From Agrilactobacillus composti DSM 18527 = JCM 14202 (GTDB lineage: Bacteria; Bacillota; Bacilli; Lactobacillales; Lactobacillaceae): DNA of 64,000 bases. The position numbers and the translations under genes are program-made. The notes beneath the pieces were generated by a model. That model was not told where the DNA came from and did not search any database. It saw only the letters and a program-made list of their open reading frames with translations. The stretch is from contig NZ_AZGA01000011.1 in NCBI RefSeq assembly GCF_001436375.1, forward strand, positions 1 through 64,000, in the 5' to 3' direction. Shown in pieces: positions 29,244 through 38,734 of this stretch; the first letter of the stretch is position 1, and each line of letters opens with the position of its first letter.

Positions 29244-29852
29244 ATGACGTACGTACTAGGTTTAACAGGTAGTATCGCTACAGGAAAATCTACGGTGGCG
29301 CAAGTTTTTCGCGATCAAGGTTTTCCAGTAGTAGATGCTGATGCACTGGCCCATGCTGCTGTTGCCCCTAACACACAGGGGCTAGCAAATATTATTCACG
29401 CTTTTGGGCCGGCTATTTTGACGGCAGATGGTCAATTAGACCGAAAAAAGTTAGGTCATATTGTGTTTGCTGATCCGGCAAAAAGAGCATTGTTGAATCG
29501 TATCAATGGTCCTTTGATTCGCAAAAGCATCCTTGATGCGGTTGATCATTGGCGGCAAGAAAATGTGCCCTTAGTCGTTTTAGATATTCCTTTGTTATTT
29601 GAAACCCACTATGAACCCTATGTAGATGGTGTGATGGTGGCTTATGTCCCTGAAGAATTGCAATTAAAACGCCTGATGGCTCGGGACGGTTATGACGAAA
29701 AGGAAGCTCGGGCTCGAATGGCCAGTCAAATGAGCATTGAGACTAAAAAACAACGCGCTGATTTTTACACAGATAACACCAAATCAGTGGCAAGTTTACA
29801 AACCCAAGTGTTAGATTTTTTAAAAAATAACCATTTTCTAAAAAATAGTTGA
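29244..29852 (+). CDS. coaE: Dephospho-CoA kinase
   Basis: Phosphorylates the 3'-OH of dephospho-CoA, last step of CoA synthesis. The 202-residue P-loop kinase has GSIATGKST (9-17), a VVDADALAH segment (about 30) and a LID region with RLMARDGYDEKEA. It is tightly spaced after mutM, as in many Bacilli. The start ATG has GGTGAAAG upstream, partly inside the mutM end. Confidence 0.96.
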   Translation: MTYVLGLTGSIATGKSTVAQVFRDQGFPVVDADALAHAAVAPNTQGLANIIHAFGPAILTADGQLDRKKLGHIVFADPAKRALLNRINGPLIRKSILDAVDHWRQENVPLVVLDIPLLFETHYEPYVDGVMVAYVPEELQLKRLMARDGYDEKEARARMASQMSIETKKQRADFYTDNTKSVASLQTQVLDFLKNNHFLKNS

Positions 29853-29957
29853 GTTTTCAAATGGCTTGCATAAAATTGATGTTTACGATATTTTTATAAT
29901 AAGTTTAGTTTGTCTGATAAAACCCAACGCATAAAAATTTTAGGGGAGATTCATAAT

Positions 29958-30446
29958 ATGATTTGTCCACATTGTCATCAAAATAGTTCCCGCGTGATCG
30001 ATAGTCGACCTTCCGATGAAGGTCGAGTGATTCGGCGCCGGCGGGAATGTGAAAATTGTGGTTTTCGTTTTACGACTTTTGAGCGCGTTGAACAAACGCC
30101 ACTATTAGTCATTAAGAAAAATGGGACTCGGGAAGAATTTAATCGGGAAAAGATTTTGCGCGGCGTGGTTCGTGCAGCGGAAAAACGGCCAATTACCATG
30201 GAACAAATGACCCAATTAGTGGATCAAGTGGAGAATAAAATTCGCGCCACTGGTGAAACTGAAGTTAAATCGGGCGAAATTGGAGAGTATGTCATGCAAC
30301 TTTTGGCAAAAATCGATGATGTGGCTTATATTCGCTTTGCCAGTGTTTATCGAGAATTTAAAGATATGAATGGCTTCATGCAAGAGGTTCAAGAAATGAT
30401 GGGTAAAGCCAATCAAGATGGCCAAAATTCAACAAAACCAGAATAG
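29958..30446 (+). CDS. nrdR: Transcriptional repressor NrdR
   Basis: A 162-residue regulator that represses ribonucleotide reductase genes when dATP is high. The N-terminal zinc ribbon is C3-x2-C6 and C31-x2-C34, with the DNA-binding stretch RVIRRRREC. The ATP-cone (about 49-139) begins [16 protein letters not shown] chose the ATG at 29958, with GGGGAG 8 bases upstream, because NrdR proteins begin at this residue; the open frame to 29910 adds a non-family extension. No NrdR box was looked for outside this gap. dnaB follows after 11 bases. Confidence 0.95.
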   Translation: MICPHCHQNSSRVIDSRPSDEGRVIRRRRECENCGFRFTTFERVEQTPLLVIKKNGTREEFNREKILRGVVRAAEKRPITMEQMTQLVDQVENKIRATGETEVKSGEIGEYVMQLLAKIDDVAYIRFASVYREFKDMNGFMQEVQEMMGKANQDGQNSTKPE

Positions 30447-30457
30447 AGGTGGCCTGA

Positions 30458-31807
30458 ATGAATGGTCAAGATGTGCAATTTTCACCCCAAGATGGTTTTT
30501 TAGTGACCCATGTGGATTATTTTAATGATGCCCAACAAACTTACCTTATCTATCTTTATCAGCCAATTTTAGGACCAGTCGCTACCGCTTTATTTAATAC
30601 TTTAAAAACATTGGAGAGCCCAGAGTTGATTCGCTCCCAACGACCAATGCACCGCATCTTATTAGATTATTTAAATGTGGATTTAGTTGCGATTGAAACA
30701 GCACGGCGGCGGTTAGAAGCACTGGGTTTACTCAGGACTTTTGTCAATGAGGATCAGTTAGGTAAATATTTTGTTTATGAATTATATCCGCCGTTAAAAC
30801 CCAATGAGTTTTTTAGTGAGGATTTGCTGAGCTTATTATTATGGCAGACAATCGGTACTAAAGAATTTGATCGCTTAAAAAACCATTTTATGACCCATCC
30901 GGTGACCAAAGATTTATCGGAGATCACCAGTAATTTTTCAAGTGTCTTTCCAGAAATTGTTCAACAAGCCGTGCAACTTCCCCAGCAAGTGGCGGCAGCT
31001 AAAAAGCTGGCCGCTCAAAAGCAACGACCAGCCGTCCAATATACCCAGGCTGATCTAGATACCTTTGACTGGGGCTTCCTGCAACAAATATTAAGTAAGT
31101 ATCAAATTACCAAAACTCAATTAGATAAAAATAAACAAGTTATTTTTCAATTGCATCGTTACTATGATATTGATGAAACTAATATGGCGAATTTAATCGC
31201 TAATACACTAGATATTGTGACCAATGAGATTAATATTAACAAATTGGAAAGCTTGGTCTTAGCCGAATATACCCGGACCGTGGGTAGTCCAGTGGCCATG
31301 GCTGAGCCTAATTCTGATAGTCGATCTGAATCAGAATTTGATAGCAATGCAAGTGGTAAGACCCAAGATTTGCTAAAGCATGTTAGAGAGTTATCCGTTT
31401 TTGATTTTTTGGCGTGGCAAAAGAAATACCAACATGGTTTTATTGGAAAAGGAGAGACAAGAGTATTACGGGACTTACAAAACCGCAATATTTTTCCGGA
31501 TTCAATTATTAATATGCTGACTTATGCTAATTTACTTGCTGGACCTACTGTTACTTTGGCTTTTATAGAGACAGTAGCTAATGATTGGTTGCAAAATAAC
31601 ATCAACACGCCAGAGCTAGCGTTAAAACGTATTCAATCAAAAAACTATAGTAAGTATGGTAAGCCTAGTACAACTGCTCGGCCCAAGGAAGCACGACGAG
31701 ATTCAAATAGAAATCGTATTATTGAACCTGTTCCAGAATGGTATGAACGTCAGCGAGAAGAGCGGAGAAGAAGAAATGGTATAGCAAAGAAGGATGATCA
31801 AACATGA
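30458..31807 (+). CDS. dnaB: DnaB, helicase-loading/initiation protein
   Basis: A 449-residue protein of the Bacillus-type DnaB/DnaD family (not the replicative helicase). It loads helicase DnaC with DnaI at origins and restart sites. N-terminal winged-helix region (about 1-130), then helical DDBH1 and DDBH2 modules (about 200-400); DDBH2 includes INMLTYANLLAG. The charged tail is rich in Arg and Lys. The last third uses more AT-rich codons than its neighbours. AGAGGTGG precedes the ATG. The stop overlaps dnaI by four bases. Confidence 0.93.
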   Translation: MNGQDVQFSPQDGFLVTHVDYFNDAQQTYLIYLYQPILGPVATALFNTLKTLESPELIRSQRPMHRILLDYLNVDLVAIETARRRLEALGLLRTFVNEDQLGKYFVYELYPPLKPNEFFSEDLLSLLLWQTIGTKEFDRLKNHFMTHPVTKDLSEITSNFSSVFPEIVQQAVQLPQQVAAAKKLAAQKQRPAVQYTQADLDTFDWGFLQQILSKYQITKTQLDKNKQVIFQLHRYYDIDETNMANLIANTLDIVTNEININKLESLVLAEYTRTVGSPVAMAEPNSDSRSESEFDSNASGKTQDLLKHVRELSVFDFLAWQKKYQHGFIGKGETRVLRDLQNRNIFPDSIINMLTYANLLAGPTVTLAFIETVANDWLQNNINTPELALKRIQSKNYSKYGKPSTTARPKEARRDSNRNRIIEPVPEWYERQREERRRRNGIAKKDDQT

Positions 31808-32727
31808 AGAATTTGCAGAGCCAGTTAGCTGCCTACATGGATAAGCGTCAACTTAGTGAAAAATATCAAAAAGTGATGCATGACGCTGTAAGAAATCCTA
31901 ATGTTTTGGATTTTGTGAACAAACATAAAGAGGCTTTAAAACCAGATGCTATTGAAAAAAGTGCTTCTAAAATATACGAGTTTGTTCGTGAAAAGAAGAA
32001 AGCGGATAATGGTGAAGTTGGATTGGTGCCAGGTTATGTGCCAGAACTGTTGGTAAGTAATGGGCTGATCGATGTTTCGTATGTACCCTCAAAGGCTCTA
32101 ATCTCTCAAGAGAAACAGAGAAATCTTGCCAAACGAGTTCAACGAATTAATATATCAAAAGATATAACTAATGCTTCTATTGAAAATTATTATGTGAACC
32201 CTGATAGACAAGCTGCTATTGATGCTGCTAAGGAATTTATATTGAATTTTAAGACTGCCCCCAAGACTTTTCATCAAGGTTTGTATCTTTATGGTCCAAT
32301 GGGAGTGGGAAAGACTTATCTGATTGGAGCTATTGCCAATGCTCTGGCACATGAGGGATACTCTTCCTTAATGCTTCATTTTCCAACACTATCTGTTGAA
32401 ATGAAAAGTGCTATTGGTGATAATTCAGTATTATCAAAGATAGAAAGCATTAAACGGGCACAAATTCTCATGCTAGATGATATCGGTGCCGATATGGCCA
32501 GCGCTTGGATTCGTGATGATGTATTAGGCGTTATTTTACAGTATCGTATGCAAGAACAATTGGCTACTTTTTTCACTTCCAATTTTTCAATGGATCAATT
32601 GGAAGATATTCTAGCTGGTAGTGTAAAAGGTATTGAACCTATAAAGGCATCGAGAATCATGGAACGTATAGCCTATTTAACTCGAGAATTTAAGATAGAT
32701 GGGATAAATCGTAGGTTTGAAAATTAA
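31804..32727 (+). CDS. dnaI: DnaI, primosomal helicase loader
   Basis: A 307-residue AAA+ ATPase that loads the replicative helicase. The N-terminal helicase-binding domain (about 1-110) precedes the AAA+ core, with Walker A GPMGVGKT (164-171), Walker B as ILMLDDIGAD and sensor 1 in FFTSNFS. It is translationally coupled to dnaB. Its codon use differs from the neighbours: ATA for Ile recurs about ten times, while it is almost absent in thrS. Confidence 0.95.
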   Translation: MKNLQSQLAAYMDKRQLSEKYQKVMHDAVRNPNVLDFVNKHKEALKPDAIEKSASKIYEFVREKKKADNGEVGLVPGYVPELLVSNGLIDVSYVPSKALISQEKQRNLAKRVQRINISKDITNASIENYYVNPDRQAAIDAAKEFILNFKTAPKTFHQGLYLYGPMGVGKTYLIGAIANALAHEGYSSLMLHFPTLSVEMKSAIGDNSVLSKIESIKRAQILMLDDIGADMASAWIRDDVLGVILQYRMQEQLATFFTSNFSMDQLEDILAGSVKGIEPIKASRIMERIAYLTREFKIDGINRRFEN

Positions 32728-32742
32728 TTTTTGCAAACAAGG

Positions 32743-32771
32743 TTGCATGAAAATTGAAATAGTGGTTTAAT
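32743..32771 (+). promoter_or_regulatory. Promoter of thrS
   Basis: TTGCAT, 17 bases, TTTAAT; the predicted start lies just before the T-box Stem I. Confidence 0.65.
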
Positions 32772-32782
32772 AAATGTGAGTT

Positions 32783-32997
32783 GAAAGATAAGTTATTTCA
32801 AGATTTCAGAGAGTTGATGCCTAGGCTGAAACGTCAACAACTTTGAAGTAATACCACTTTCATAATTTTTGAATTGTTACGCGGTTTGCCACCGATATCA
32901 GCTAAGAGAGAAAATCAATCGATTTTAATATGGGTGGAACCGCGCTTAAATAAAGTGCCCCTAAAGTAATTTTTAATTGCTTTAGGGGCTTTTTTTT
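32783..32997 (+). promoter_or_regulatory. T-box leader (Thr) of thrS
   Basis: Stem I closes with GAAAG (32783-32787) and CTTTC (32857-32861). ACC (32853-32855), a Thr codon followed by A, directly precedes the closing strand and is the candidate specifier. The T-box GGGTGGAACCGCG starts at 32932. The terminator pairs GCCCCTAAAG with CTTTAGGGGC (32957-32989) and a T8 run follows. Uncharged tRNA-Thr should permit read-through. Confidence 0.93.
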
Positions 32998-33056
32998 ATT
33001 TTTAATGTAAGGTAAGGCCAATGTTAAGATCGTTTGAAAAATATGGAGGGCGCTAT

Positions 33057-35027
33057 ATGTCAATTTCAATTGAATTTCCAGATGGTTCCAAAAAGCCTTT
33101 TGATGATGGTGTCAACGTTTTAGACGTTGCCAAGTCTATCAGTACTTCTTTAGGTAAAAAGGCGATTGCCGGTAAGTTTAACGGTGAACTAGTAGATTTA
33201 GATCGGCCATTAAAGCAAGATGGGAAATTAGCAATCTTAACCAATCAAGATGCTGATGCCTTAGTCGTTTTAAATGATACAGCTGCATTTATCCTGGCAG
33301 CAGTTTTGAAACAAACTTATCCTAAAATGCATTTTGGCGAGGGTCATTCCACAGCTGATGGGTTCTTTTATGATACCGACAATGCTGACGGCCAAGTTAC
33401 GGTCAATGACTTATCCACATTAAAAGAAAAAATGATGCAACTCATTAAGGCTAATGGTGAAATTAAGCGGGTTTTAGTTTCAAAAGACACGTTGTTAAAA
33501 GAGTTTGCCGGAGATCCTTATAAGGAATCTTTGATCAATGCCCAGGCCGGTGTTGAAGTCCCTGCCTTTCAATTAGGTGACTTCATTGATTTTGGTTACC
33601 GGGCTTTATTGAAAAAAGCTGGTGAGGCCAAAGTGTTCGATTTACTTTCAGTTGCCGGGGCCTATTGGCAGGGCAAATCCAGTAATCCAATGTTACAACG
33701 GATCTATGGGACGGCATTTTATAAGCAAGCTGACTTAGATGCTGATTTGAAACGGCGTTCAGAAATTAAAGAACGCGATCATCGTACATTAGGCCGAGAA
33801 TTAGATTTATTCTTTGTAGATCCTAAAGTTGGTGCTGGGTTGCCATATTGGATGCCAAACGGGGCGACAATTCGGCGGACAATCGAACGTTATATCATCG
33901 ACCGTGAAGTTGCTGCGGGTTATGAACACGTGTATACACCAGTTTTGGCCAACTTAGATCTTTATAAGCAATCTGGTCACTGGGATCATTATCGTGATGA
34001 CATGTTCCCACCAATGGACATGGGTGATGGTGAAATGCTGGAATTACGGCCAATGAACTGTCCTTCCCATATTCAAATTTATCAACATCATTTACGTAGT
34101 TACCGGGAATTACCAATTCGTATTGCTGAATTAGGTATGATGCATCGTTATGAAAAATCTGGGGCATTGTCTGGGCTGCAACGTGTTCGGGAAATGACCT
34201 TAAATGATGGCCATACTTTTGTCCGGCCTGACCAAATTCAAGATGAATTCAAAAATATCTTGAAATTAATGATGAGCGTTTATGATGATTTTGATATTAC
34301 GGATTATACGTTCCGCTTAAGTTACCGTGATCCGCAAAATACTGAAAAGTACTTTGATGATGATGAAATGTGGAACAAGTCTCAGGCTATGTTAAAGGGT
34401 GCCATGGATGACTTGGGCTTGGATTACTATGAAGCAGAAGGCGAAGCCGCTTTTTATGGGCCTAAGTTAGATGTTCAGACTAAAACAGCCTTAGGCAACG
34501 ATGAAACCTTATCCACCATTCAGTTAGACTTTATGATGCCTGAAAAATTCCACTTGGTTTATACTGGTGAAGACGGGGAGGAACATCGGCCTGTGATGAT
34601 TCACCGTGGGGTTATTTCCACGATGGAACGTTTCATCGCTTACTTGACTGAAATCTATAAAGGGGCTTTCCCAACTTGGTTGGCACCAACCCAAGTCGAT
34701 ATTATCCCGGTTAATTTGGATTTACATGTGAAATATGCCGAAACCATTCAAAAGCAATTGTTGGCTGAAGGCATCCGAGTTAAAATTGATAAACGCAATG
34801 AAAAGATGGGTTACAAGATTCGTGAAGCCCAAACCCAAAAGATTCCGTACACCTTAGTTGTTGGGGATCAAGAAGTTGAAGATGCCACTGTATCCGTTCG
34901 ACCTTACAGTGCCGATAAACCTGAAAAAGAAGACTTAAACGTCTTCTTGGATTCCGTCGTGGCTGAAGTTCACAACTATAGTCGGACGGGTAAGAAAAAC
35001 AAAGCTGAAGCAAAACTTGACAAATAG
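33057..35027 (+). CDS. thrS: Threonyl-tRNA synthetase with degenerate editing site
   Basis: A 656-residue class II enzyme: TGS domain (about 1-62), editing domain (about 63-225), catalytic core (about 240-535) and anticodon domain (about 540-640). Core zinc ligands are visible in MNCPSH, LNDGHTF and MIHRGV. The editing site is not canonical: the two His of the family HSTAH motif are Asp74 and Phe78, and the Cys and His of the CRGPH motif are Gly180 and Leu184. Hydrolysis of Ser-tRNA-Thr is therefore probably lost. I chose the ATG at 33057, with GGAGGG 6 bases upstream. Confidence 0.96.
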   Translation: MSISIEFPDGSKKPFDDGVNVLDVAKSISTSLGKKAIAGKFNGELVDLDRPLKQDGKLAILTNQDADALVVLNDTAAFILAAVLKQTYPKMHFGEGHSTADGFFYDTDNADGQVTVNDLSTLKEKMMQLIKANGEIKRVLVSKDTLLKEFAGDPYKESLINAQAGVEVPAFQLGDFIDFGYRALLKKAGEAKVFDLLSVAGAYWQGKSSNPMLQRIYGTAFYKQADLDADLKRRSEIKERDHRTLGRELDLFFVDPKVGAGLPYWMPNGATIRRTIERYIIDREVAAGYEHVYTPVLANLDLYKQSGHWDHYRDDMFPPMDMGDGEMLELRPMNCPSHIQIYQHHLRSYRELPIRIAELGMMHRYEKSGALSGLQRVREMTLNDGHTFVRPDQIQDEFKNILKLMMSVYDDFDITDYTFRLSYRDPQNTEKYFDDDEMWNKSQAMLKGAMDDLGLDYYEAEGEAAFYGPKLDVQTKTALGNDETLSTIQLDFMMPEKFHLVYTGEDGEEHRPVMIHRGVISTMERFIAYLTEIYKGAFPTWLAPTQVDIIPVNLDLHVKYAETIQKQLLAEGIRVKIDKRNEKMGYKIREAQTQKIPYTLVVGDQEVEDATVSVRPYSADKPEKEDLNVFLDSVVAEVHNYSRTGKKNKAEAKLDK

Positions 35028-35046
35028 CTAGTTCTTCTTGTATACT
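35017..35046 (+). promoter_or_regulatory. Promoter of infC-rpmI-rplT
   Basis: TTGACA, 18 bases, TATACT. The -35 lies within the last codons of thrS. Confidence 0.75.
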
Positions 35047-35052
35047 ATTATT

Positions 35053-35195
35053 CGTTGTGAAAAATAAATGAAGTAGAAGCCCGTCTTCTCACCTAAGCTA
35101 TTAGCCTCTGGGTCATAATTTTCTTAAATTTGATTGAAGATTATTGGCGGATTTCTACTGGAAGTCCGCTTTTTTATACTTTTTTTACTTTAATG
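35053..35195 (+). promoter_or_regulatory. Ribosomal L20-type leader of infC operon
   Basis: A structured gap of about 140 bases before infC, ending in a terminator: GCGGATTTC pairs with GAAGTCCGC (35147-35169), then T6. Firmicutes infC-rpmI-rplT operons usually carry an L20 leader in which excess L20 binds an rRNA-like fold and favours termination. The class is inferred from position and the terminator; I did not verify the L20 pseudoknot. Confidence 0.7.
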
Positions 35196-35208
35196 GAGGT
35201 GCTTGACC

Positions 35209-35730
35209 ATAGCAAAAGACTTGATGGTAAATGAAAATATTCGTTTTCGGGAATTACGTTTGATTGCTGAAAATGGCGATCAATTAGGTGTTAAAACAAA
35301 ACAAGAAGCATTACAATTAGCCGACCAAGCTAATTTAGATCTTGTGATTGTGGCACCCAAAGCCAAACCCCCAGTTGCTAGAATTATGGATTATGGGAAA
35401 TATCGTTTTGAGTTGCAAAAGAAAGCTCGCGAAGCCCGTAAGAAGCAAAAAACCATCAGTGTTAAAGAAGTTCGCTTGAGTCCAACGATTGAAGATAATG
35501 ATTTTAACACCAAGCTTAATAATGCCCGTAAGTTCTTAGGCAAAGGCGATAAAGTCAAAGTTTCCATTCGTTTCAAAGGCCGCGCGATTACCCATAAGGA
35601 TATTGGTCGGACAGTATTAGAGAAGTTAGCAAAAGAAACGAATGACATTGCCAACGTTGAATCTTATCCCAAGATGGACGGTCGCAGTATGTTCTTGATG
35701 CTAGCGCCTAAAGCTGAAAAAGAAAACTAA
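35209..35730 (+). CDS. infC: Translation initiation factor IF-3
   Basis: A 173-residue IF3 that checks start-codon pairing and keeps 30S and 50S apart. N-domain (about 1-75), a Lys-rich linker with [10 protein letters not shown], then the C-domain with [11 protein letters not shown]. The best start is ATA at 35209: GGAGGT sits 8 bases upstream and the next residues [11 protein letters not shown] match the family N-terminus. infC is known for AUU-type starts used in autoregulation. A TTG at 35203 is the alternative, but it is 2 bases from the ribosome site. Confidence 0.95.
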   Translation: MAKDLMVNENIRFRELRLIAENGDQLGVKTKQEALQLADQANLDLVIVAPKAKPPVARIMDYGKYRFELQKKAREARKKQKTISVKEVRLSPTIEDNDFNTKLNNARKFLGKGDKVKVSIRFKGRAITHKDIGRTVLEKLAKETNDIANVESYPKMDGRSMFLMLAPKAEKEN

Positions 35731-35800
35731 TCAGCAATATTTTGTATCAGATGAACTTAGCACTTGGTGTTAAGTTCAATACTTAGGAGGATTTTTGATT

Positions 35801-36001
35801 ATGCCAAAGCAAAAAACAAATCGTGCCGCTGCAAAACGTTTCAAAAAGACAGCGTCTGGATTATTATCTAGACATCATGCTTACACACGTCACCGTTTCC
35901 ACGGCAAGACAGTTAAGCAACGTCGCCAATTGAGAAAAGCAGGCTTAGTACCACGTACTGAAATGAAGAAGTACCGTAAGATGCTTTCTCAAATGAAATA
36001 G
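35801..36001 (+). CDS. rpmI: 50S ribosomal protein L35
   Basis: A 66-residue, highly basic protein starting [17 protein letters not shown], the L35 signature. AGGAGG lies 10 bases before the ATG; the in-frame TTG six bases upstream is closer to the site but would add residues the family lacks. Second gene of the infC operon. Confidence 0.97.
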   Translation: MPKQKTNRAAAKRFKKTASGLLSRHHAYTRHRFHGKTVKQRRQLRKAGLVPRTEMKKYRKMLSQMK

Positions 36002-36068
36002 TTCGTTCAAAAAGATTGGAATAGGCAATCCTGACCTAGTCAGTGAATAGCTTCAAGGAGGAAATATA

Positions 36069-36422
36069 ATGGCTCGTGTTAAAGGTGGTACGGTTACCCG
36101 TAAACGTCGTAAAAAAGTATTAAAACTCGCTAAGGGTTATACAGGTTCTAAGCATTTACTGTTCAAATCCGCAAATGCCCAAGTGATGAACTCTTATCGT
36201 TATGCATTTAGAGATCGTCGTCAGAGAAAACGTGATTTCCGCAAACTTTGGATCGCACGTATCAATGCAGCTGCACGTCAAAACGAATTAAGCTACAGCA
36301 AATTGATGCATGGCTTAAAAGTTGCTGGTATCGACATCAATCGTAAGATGTTAGCCGACTTAGCCGTTAATGATGCAACTGCTTTTACAGCATTTGCTGA
36401 TGCAGCTAAAAAAGCACTTTAA
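36069..36422 (+). CDS. rplT: 50S ribosomal protein L20
   Basis: A 117-residue L20: basic N-terminal extension with [16 protein letters not shown], then the globular domain with RLRKLW-type residues seen here as [15 protein letters not shown]20 is an early 50S assembly protein and the likely autogenous repressor acting on the infC leader. AAGGAGG lies before the ATG; the operon ends at the strong terminator downstream. Confidence 0.97.
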   Translation: MARVKGGTVTRKRRKKVLKLAKGYTGSKHLLFKSANAQVMNSYRYAFRDRRQRKRDFRKLWIARINAAARQNELSYSKLMHGLKVAGIDINRKMLADLAVNDATAFTAFADAAKKAL

Positions 36423-36433
36423 TATTTGATTAA

Positions 36434-36477
36434 AAAATGAGGCAAGCACGGGTTTTGTGCATTGCCTCATTTTTTTG
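36434..36477. terminator. Bidirectional terminator after rplT
   Basis: AAAATGAGGCAAGCAC pairs with GTGCATTGCCTCATTTT (one mismatch), with a T-run on both strands; serves rplT and the leftward oxidoreductase gene. Confidence 0.9.
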
Positions 36478-36479
36478 AA

Positions 36480-37415
36480 TTATAGGATAGCCACTTGATG
36501 GCCGTTGGTTTGATGGGACTCAATGCGCTGGTGGGCGGTGGTAATGCCAGTCACATCAAAGACAAGCGGTGTATCAATTCTTAGAGATAAGCCAGTCGTA
36601 GTTGCGAGCTTTATCAAGAAGTTTAAAGCGGCTTGGGTGCTGAATATCTTGTCCTGGTGCACATAAGCAACCCGGACACCAGTTTTTGTGACAGCTGGCG
36701 CTTGATCACCAACCGTAGCAATAAAGCCCCGACCAGGTTTGATCAGCATGTTACTCATGCCGTGATCTTGTCCACCACTGGCTGCGTTGACCACGTAATC
36801 AGCTTGATTTTCAAATTTCTGGCCCACAGCTTCAGTATCATAAAAGCCCAATTCATCGGCACCAATTTGGGACATGAAGTCCTCATTTTTTTCAGCGCCA
36901 ATGGCAATAATGTGTAAGCCTAAAGATTTGGCAATTTGTGTCGTTAAGGCGCCCACCGTACCACTGGCGCCAATAATCGCGATGGTTTTGCCGGATTCCA
37001 ATGGCAAGAAGTGATGGGTGATATTATAAGCCGCATAGCCGGCAGTAGGTAGACTGGCAGCTAAGGCTAAATCAAGGCCCTGGGGTAAGAGCACAATTTT
37101 ATTAGTGGAGGCGGTAACGTATTCACTATAACCCCGTAAGGGTCGTAAGTTAATGACCTGCTGGCCGACTTTAAAATCAGTTACATCAGCGCCAACAGCC
37201 GCTATTTCACCCACCACGTCTGTTCCTGGGATAATTGGGAAAGGCAGGGGGCGATTATGTTGCTGGCTGCCTGATCGTAATAGGGCATCATAAGGATTAA
37301 TGCCCACGGCTTTTGTTTTGAGTAAGACTTGGTTTGCTTTAGGTTCTGGGGTGTCTTTTGCTAGTTGTTCAAAAACGCTGGGATCGCCATATTGATTGAT
37401 ACCAATTGCAAACAA
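36480..37415 (-). CDS. NAD(P)H-dependent quinone oxidoreductase (MDR/zinc-less)
   Basis: A 311-residue medium-chain dehydrogenase/reductase. GroES-like N-domain (about 1-125) with VGINPYDALLRSG and no visible structural-zinc Cys cluster, then a Rossmann domain with GASGTVG (about 149). This is the QOR-like branch, which reduces quinones or enones. The start is TTG with AGGAGG 8 bases upstream. It is the last gene of a leftward set with flavin reductase, hydrolase and glyoxalase-like genes, which fits electrophile or quinone detoxification. Confidence 0.85.
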   Translation of the reverse strand: MFAIGINQYGDPSVFEQLAKDTPEPKANQVLLKTKAVGINPYDALLRSGSQQHNRPLPFPIIPGTDVVGEIAAVGADVTDFKVGQQVINLRPLRGYSEYVTASTNKIVLLPQGLDLALAASLPTAGYAAYNITHHFLPLESGKTIAIIGASGTVGALTTQIAKSLGLHIIAIGAEKNEDFMSQIGADELGFYDTEAVGQKFENQADYVVNAASGGQDHGMSNMLIKPGRGFIATVGDQAPAVTKTGVRVAYVHQDKIFSTQAALNFLIKLATTTGLSLRIDTPLVFDVTGITTAHQRIESHQTNGHQVAIL

Positions 37416-37455
37416 AATTAAAACCTCCTAAATTAAGCATTGATTCGGATAAAAG

Positions 37456-38076
37456 TCAGCGGGGCCGAATCATTTTGAAGGTGTGATCAACCTGCACATA
37501 ATTAGGCCCGGCCAAACGACCAATTGGTTGCAAAACTTCAGTCCGGATATGTTTATTATCCGGGTTAAAAACACTTTGGTCAAAGTAAAAATCTGAAACT
37601 TTTAAAATGAATAGATCGGTCATGACGGCTTGATTGGCATTTTTCAAGGGAACGTATTCAAAAACACTAGTCTCAAAGCGGATTTTAACTTCAGCTAGGC
37701 CAGGGACCTCAATGCTTTGGCTGGCCGTAAGGGGCGCATCGATCAGTGCCGCTTCTGAAGCATTGGGCGCTAAAGTGGCCGCGGTTTGATTCATCTTTTC
37801 AGCGAATTCACTTGAAACTACATGAACAACTGCTTGACCATTTTCAAGTAGATTGGCCGCTGTATCTTTAGGTTGGCCCTGCTTGCGTAAAATGGCTATG
37901 GATAACAAAGGTTCTTGATTACTCGCCACGGAAAAGAAGCTAAAAGGGGCTAAGTTGACCACGTTTGTTGTAGTATTTAAAGTTGTTATCCAGGCAATTG
38001 GCCGGGGGGAAACACTGCCTGACAGTAATTTATATTGTTCTAGTTGGGATAAGTCCCTTTGATTGTAATGAATCAT
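37456..38076 (-). CDS. Flavin reductase-like FMN-binding protein
   Basis: A 206-residue protein of the flavin reductase-like split-barrel family (DIM6/NTAB, COG1853). Typical elements are GSVSPRPIAWITT (about 20) and NLAPFSFFSVAS (about 42). It probably uses bound FMN to reduce small organic substrates or supply reduced flavin. Its ATG overlaps the stop of the upstream hydrolase by four bases, so the two are translationally coupled. Confidence 0.85.
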   Translation of the reverse strand: MIHYNQRDLSQLEQYKLLSGSVSPRPIAWITTLNTTTNVVNLAPFSFFSVASNQEPLLSIAILRKQGQPKDTAANLLENGQAVVHVVSSEFAEKMNQTAATLAPNASEAALIDAPLTASQSIEVPGLAEVKIRFETSVFEYVPLKNANQAVMTDLFILKVSDFYFDQSVFNPDNKHIRTEVLQPIGRLAGPNYVQVDHTFKMIRPR

Positions 38077-38696
38077 CGTAGCCGCCCACTTTGGGCTAGC
38101 CAGTCTTTGGCCGCTTGGAGTTCATTTTCTGATAAATTATGGGATTGCTTGGCCTCATAGGTTTCAACTTTAGCGTGTTTAGAGGTGAAGGCGGTCGCCA
38201 AAGCTTTAAAATTAGCTTCAGTGACGATGGGATCCAGGCTGCCATGGGACATCCAAATAGCGCTATCCGATAAATCCGTGGTGGCGTCATCAGGCGTTAA
38301 AATCATGGGATGGAAGAAAATACCGGTTTTAATAGGAACCTTCCCATCCAAAATAAATTTGGCAGCCACATTTGCACCATTGGAATAACCCATAACGATC
38401 AGCCGATTTAAATCTAATTTATGCTGGCTGGCCAGTTCTTGTAAGGTTTCAATCAGCCAAGTTGTTTCACTTTCTAAGTTTTTTAGATCAAAGCCGCCAG
38501 TTGCGGTGTGTTTGAAGTAACGATTGGCGCCTTGTTCAACGATTCGACCGCGAATGGCTAGCAAGCTTGCCTGTGGGGATAAAAAATGGCCTAAGGGAAT
38601 TAAATCCTGCTCATCACCACCAGTGCCATGAAGTAATAGCAAAGGGGCCACGTCAGCTTCTCCTTGAACGAAAGTATAATTCTCATAATTTGTCAT
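38073..38696 (-). CDS. Alpha/beta hydrolase (MhqD-type carboxylesterase)
   Basis: A 207-residue serine hydrolase of the phospholipase/carboxylesterase family. The oxyanion region is LLLHGTGGDEQDL (about 21), the nucleophile elbow is GYSNGA (about 108), and the C-terminal catalytic residues are probably the Asp in HGSLDPIV and the His in SHNLS. Similar genes (mhqD) accompany mhqO-type dioxygenases in Bacillus. I used the ATG at 38696, with GGAG 9 bases upstream; the longer frame starts inside this site. Confidence 0.86.
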   Translation of the reverse strand: MTNYENYTFVQGEADVAPLLLLHGTGGDEQDLIPLGHFLSPQASLLAIRGRIVEQGANRYFKHTATGGFDLKNLESETTWLIETLQELASQHKLDLNRLIVMGYSNGANVAAKFILDGKVPIKTGIFFHPMILTPDDATTDLSDSAIWMSHGSLDPIVTEANFKALATAFTSKHAKVETYEAKQSHNLSENELQAAKDWLAQSGRLR

Positions 38697-38734
38697 AGTC
38701 GATAGCTCCAATCATTGATTTTTTAACAATTATA

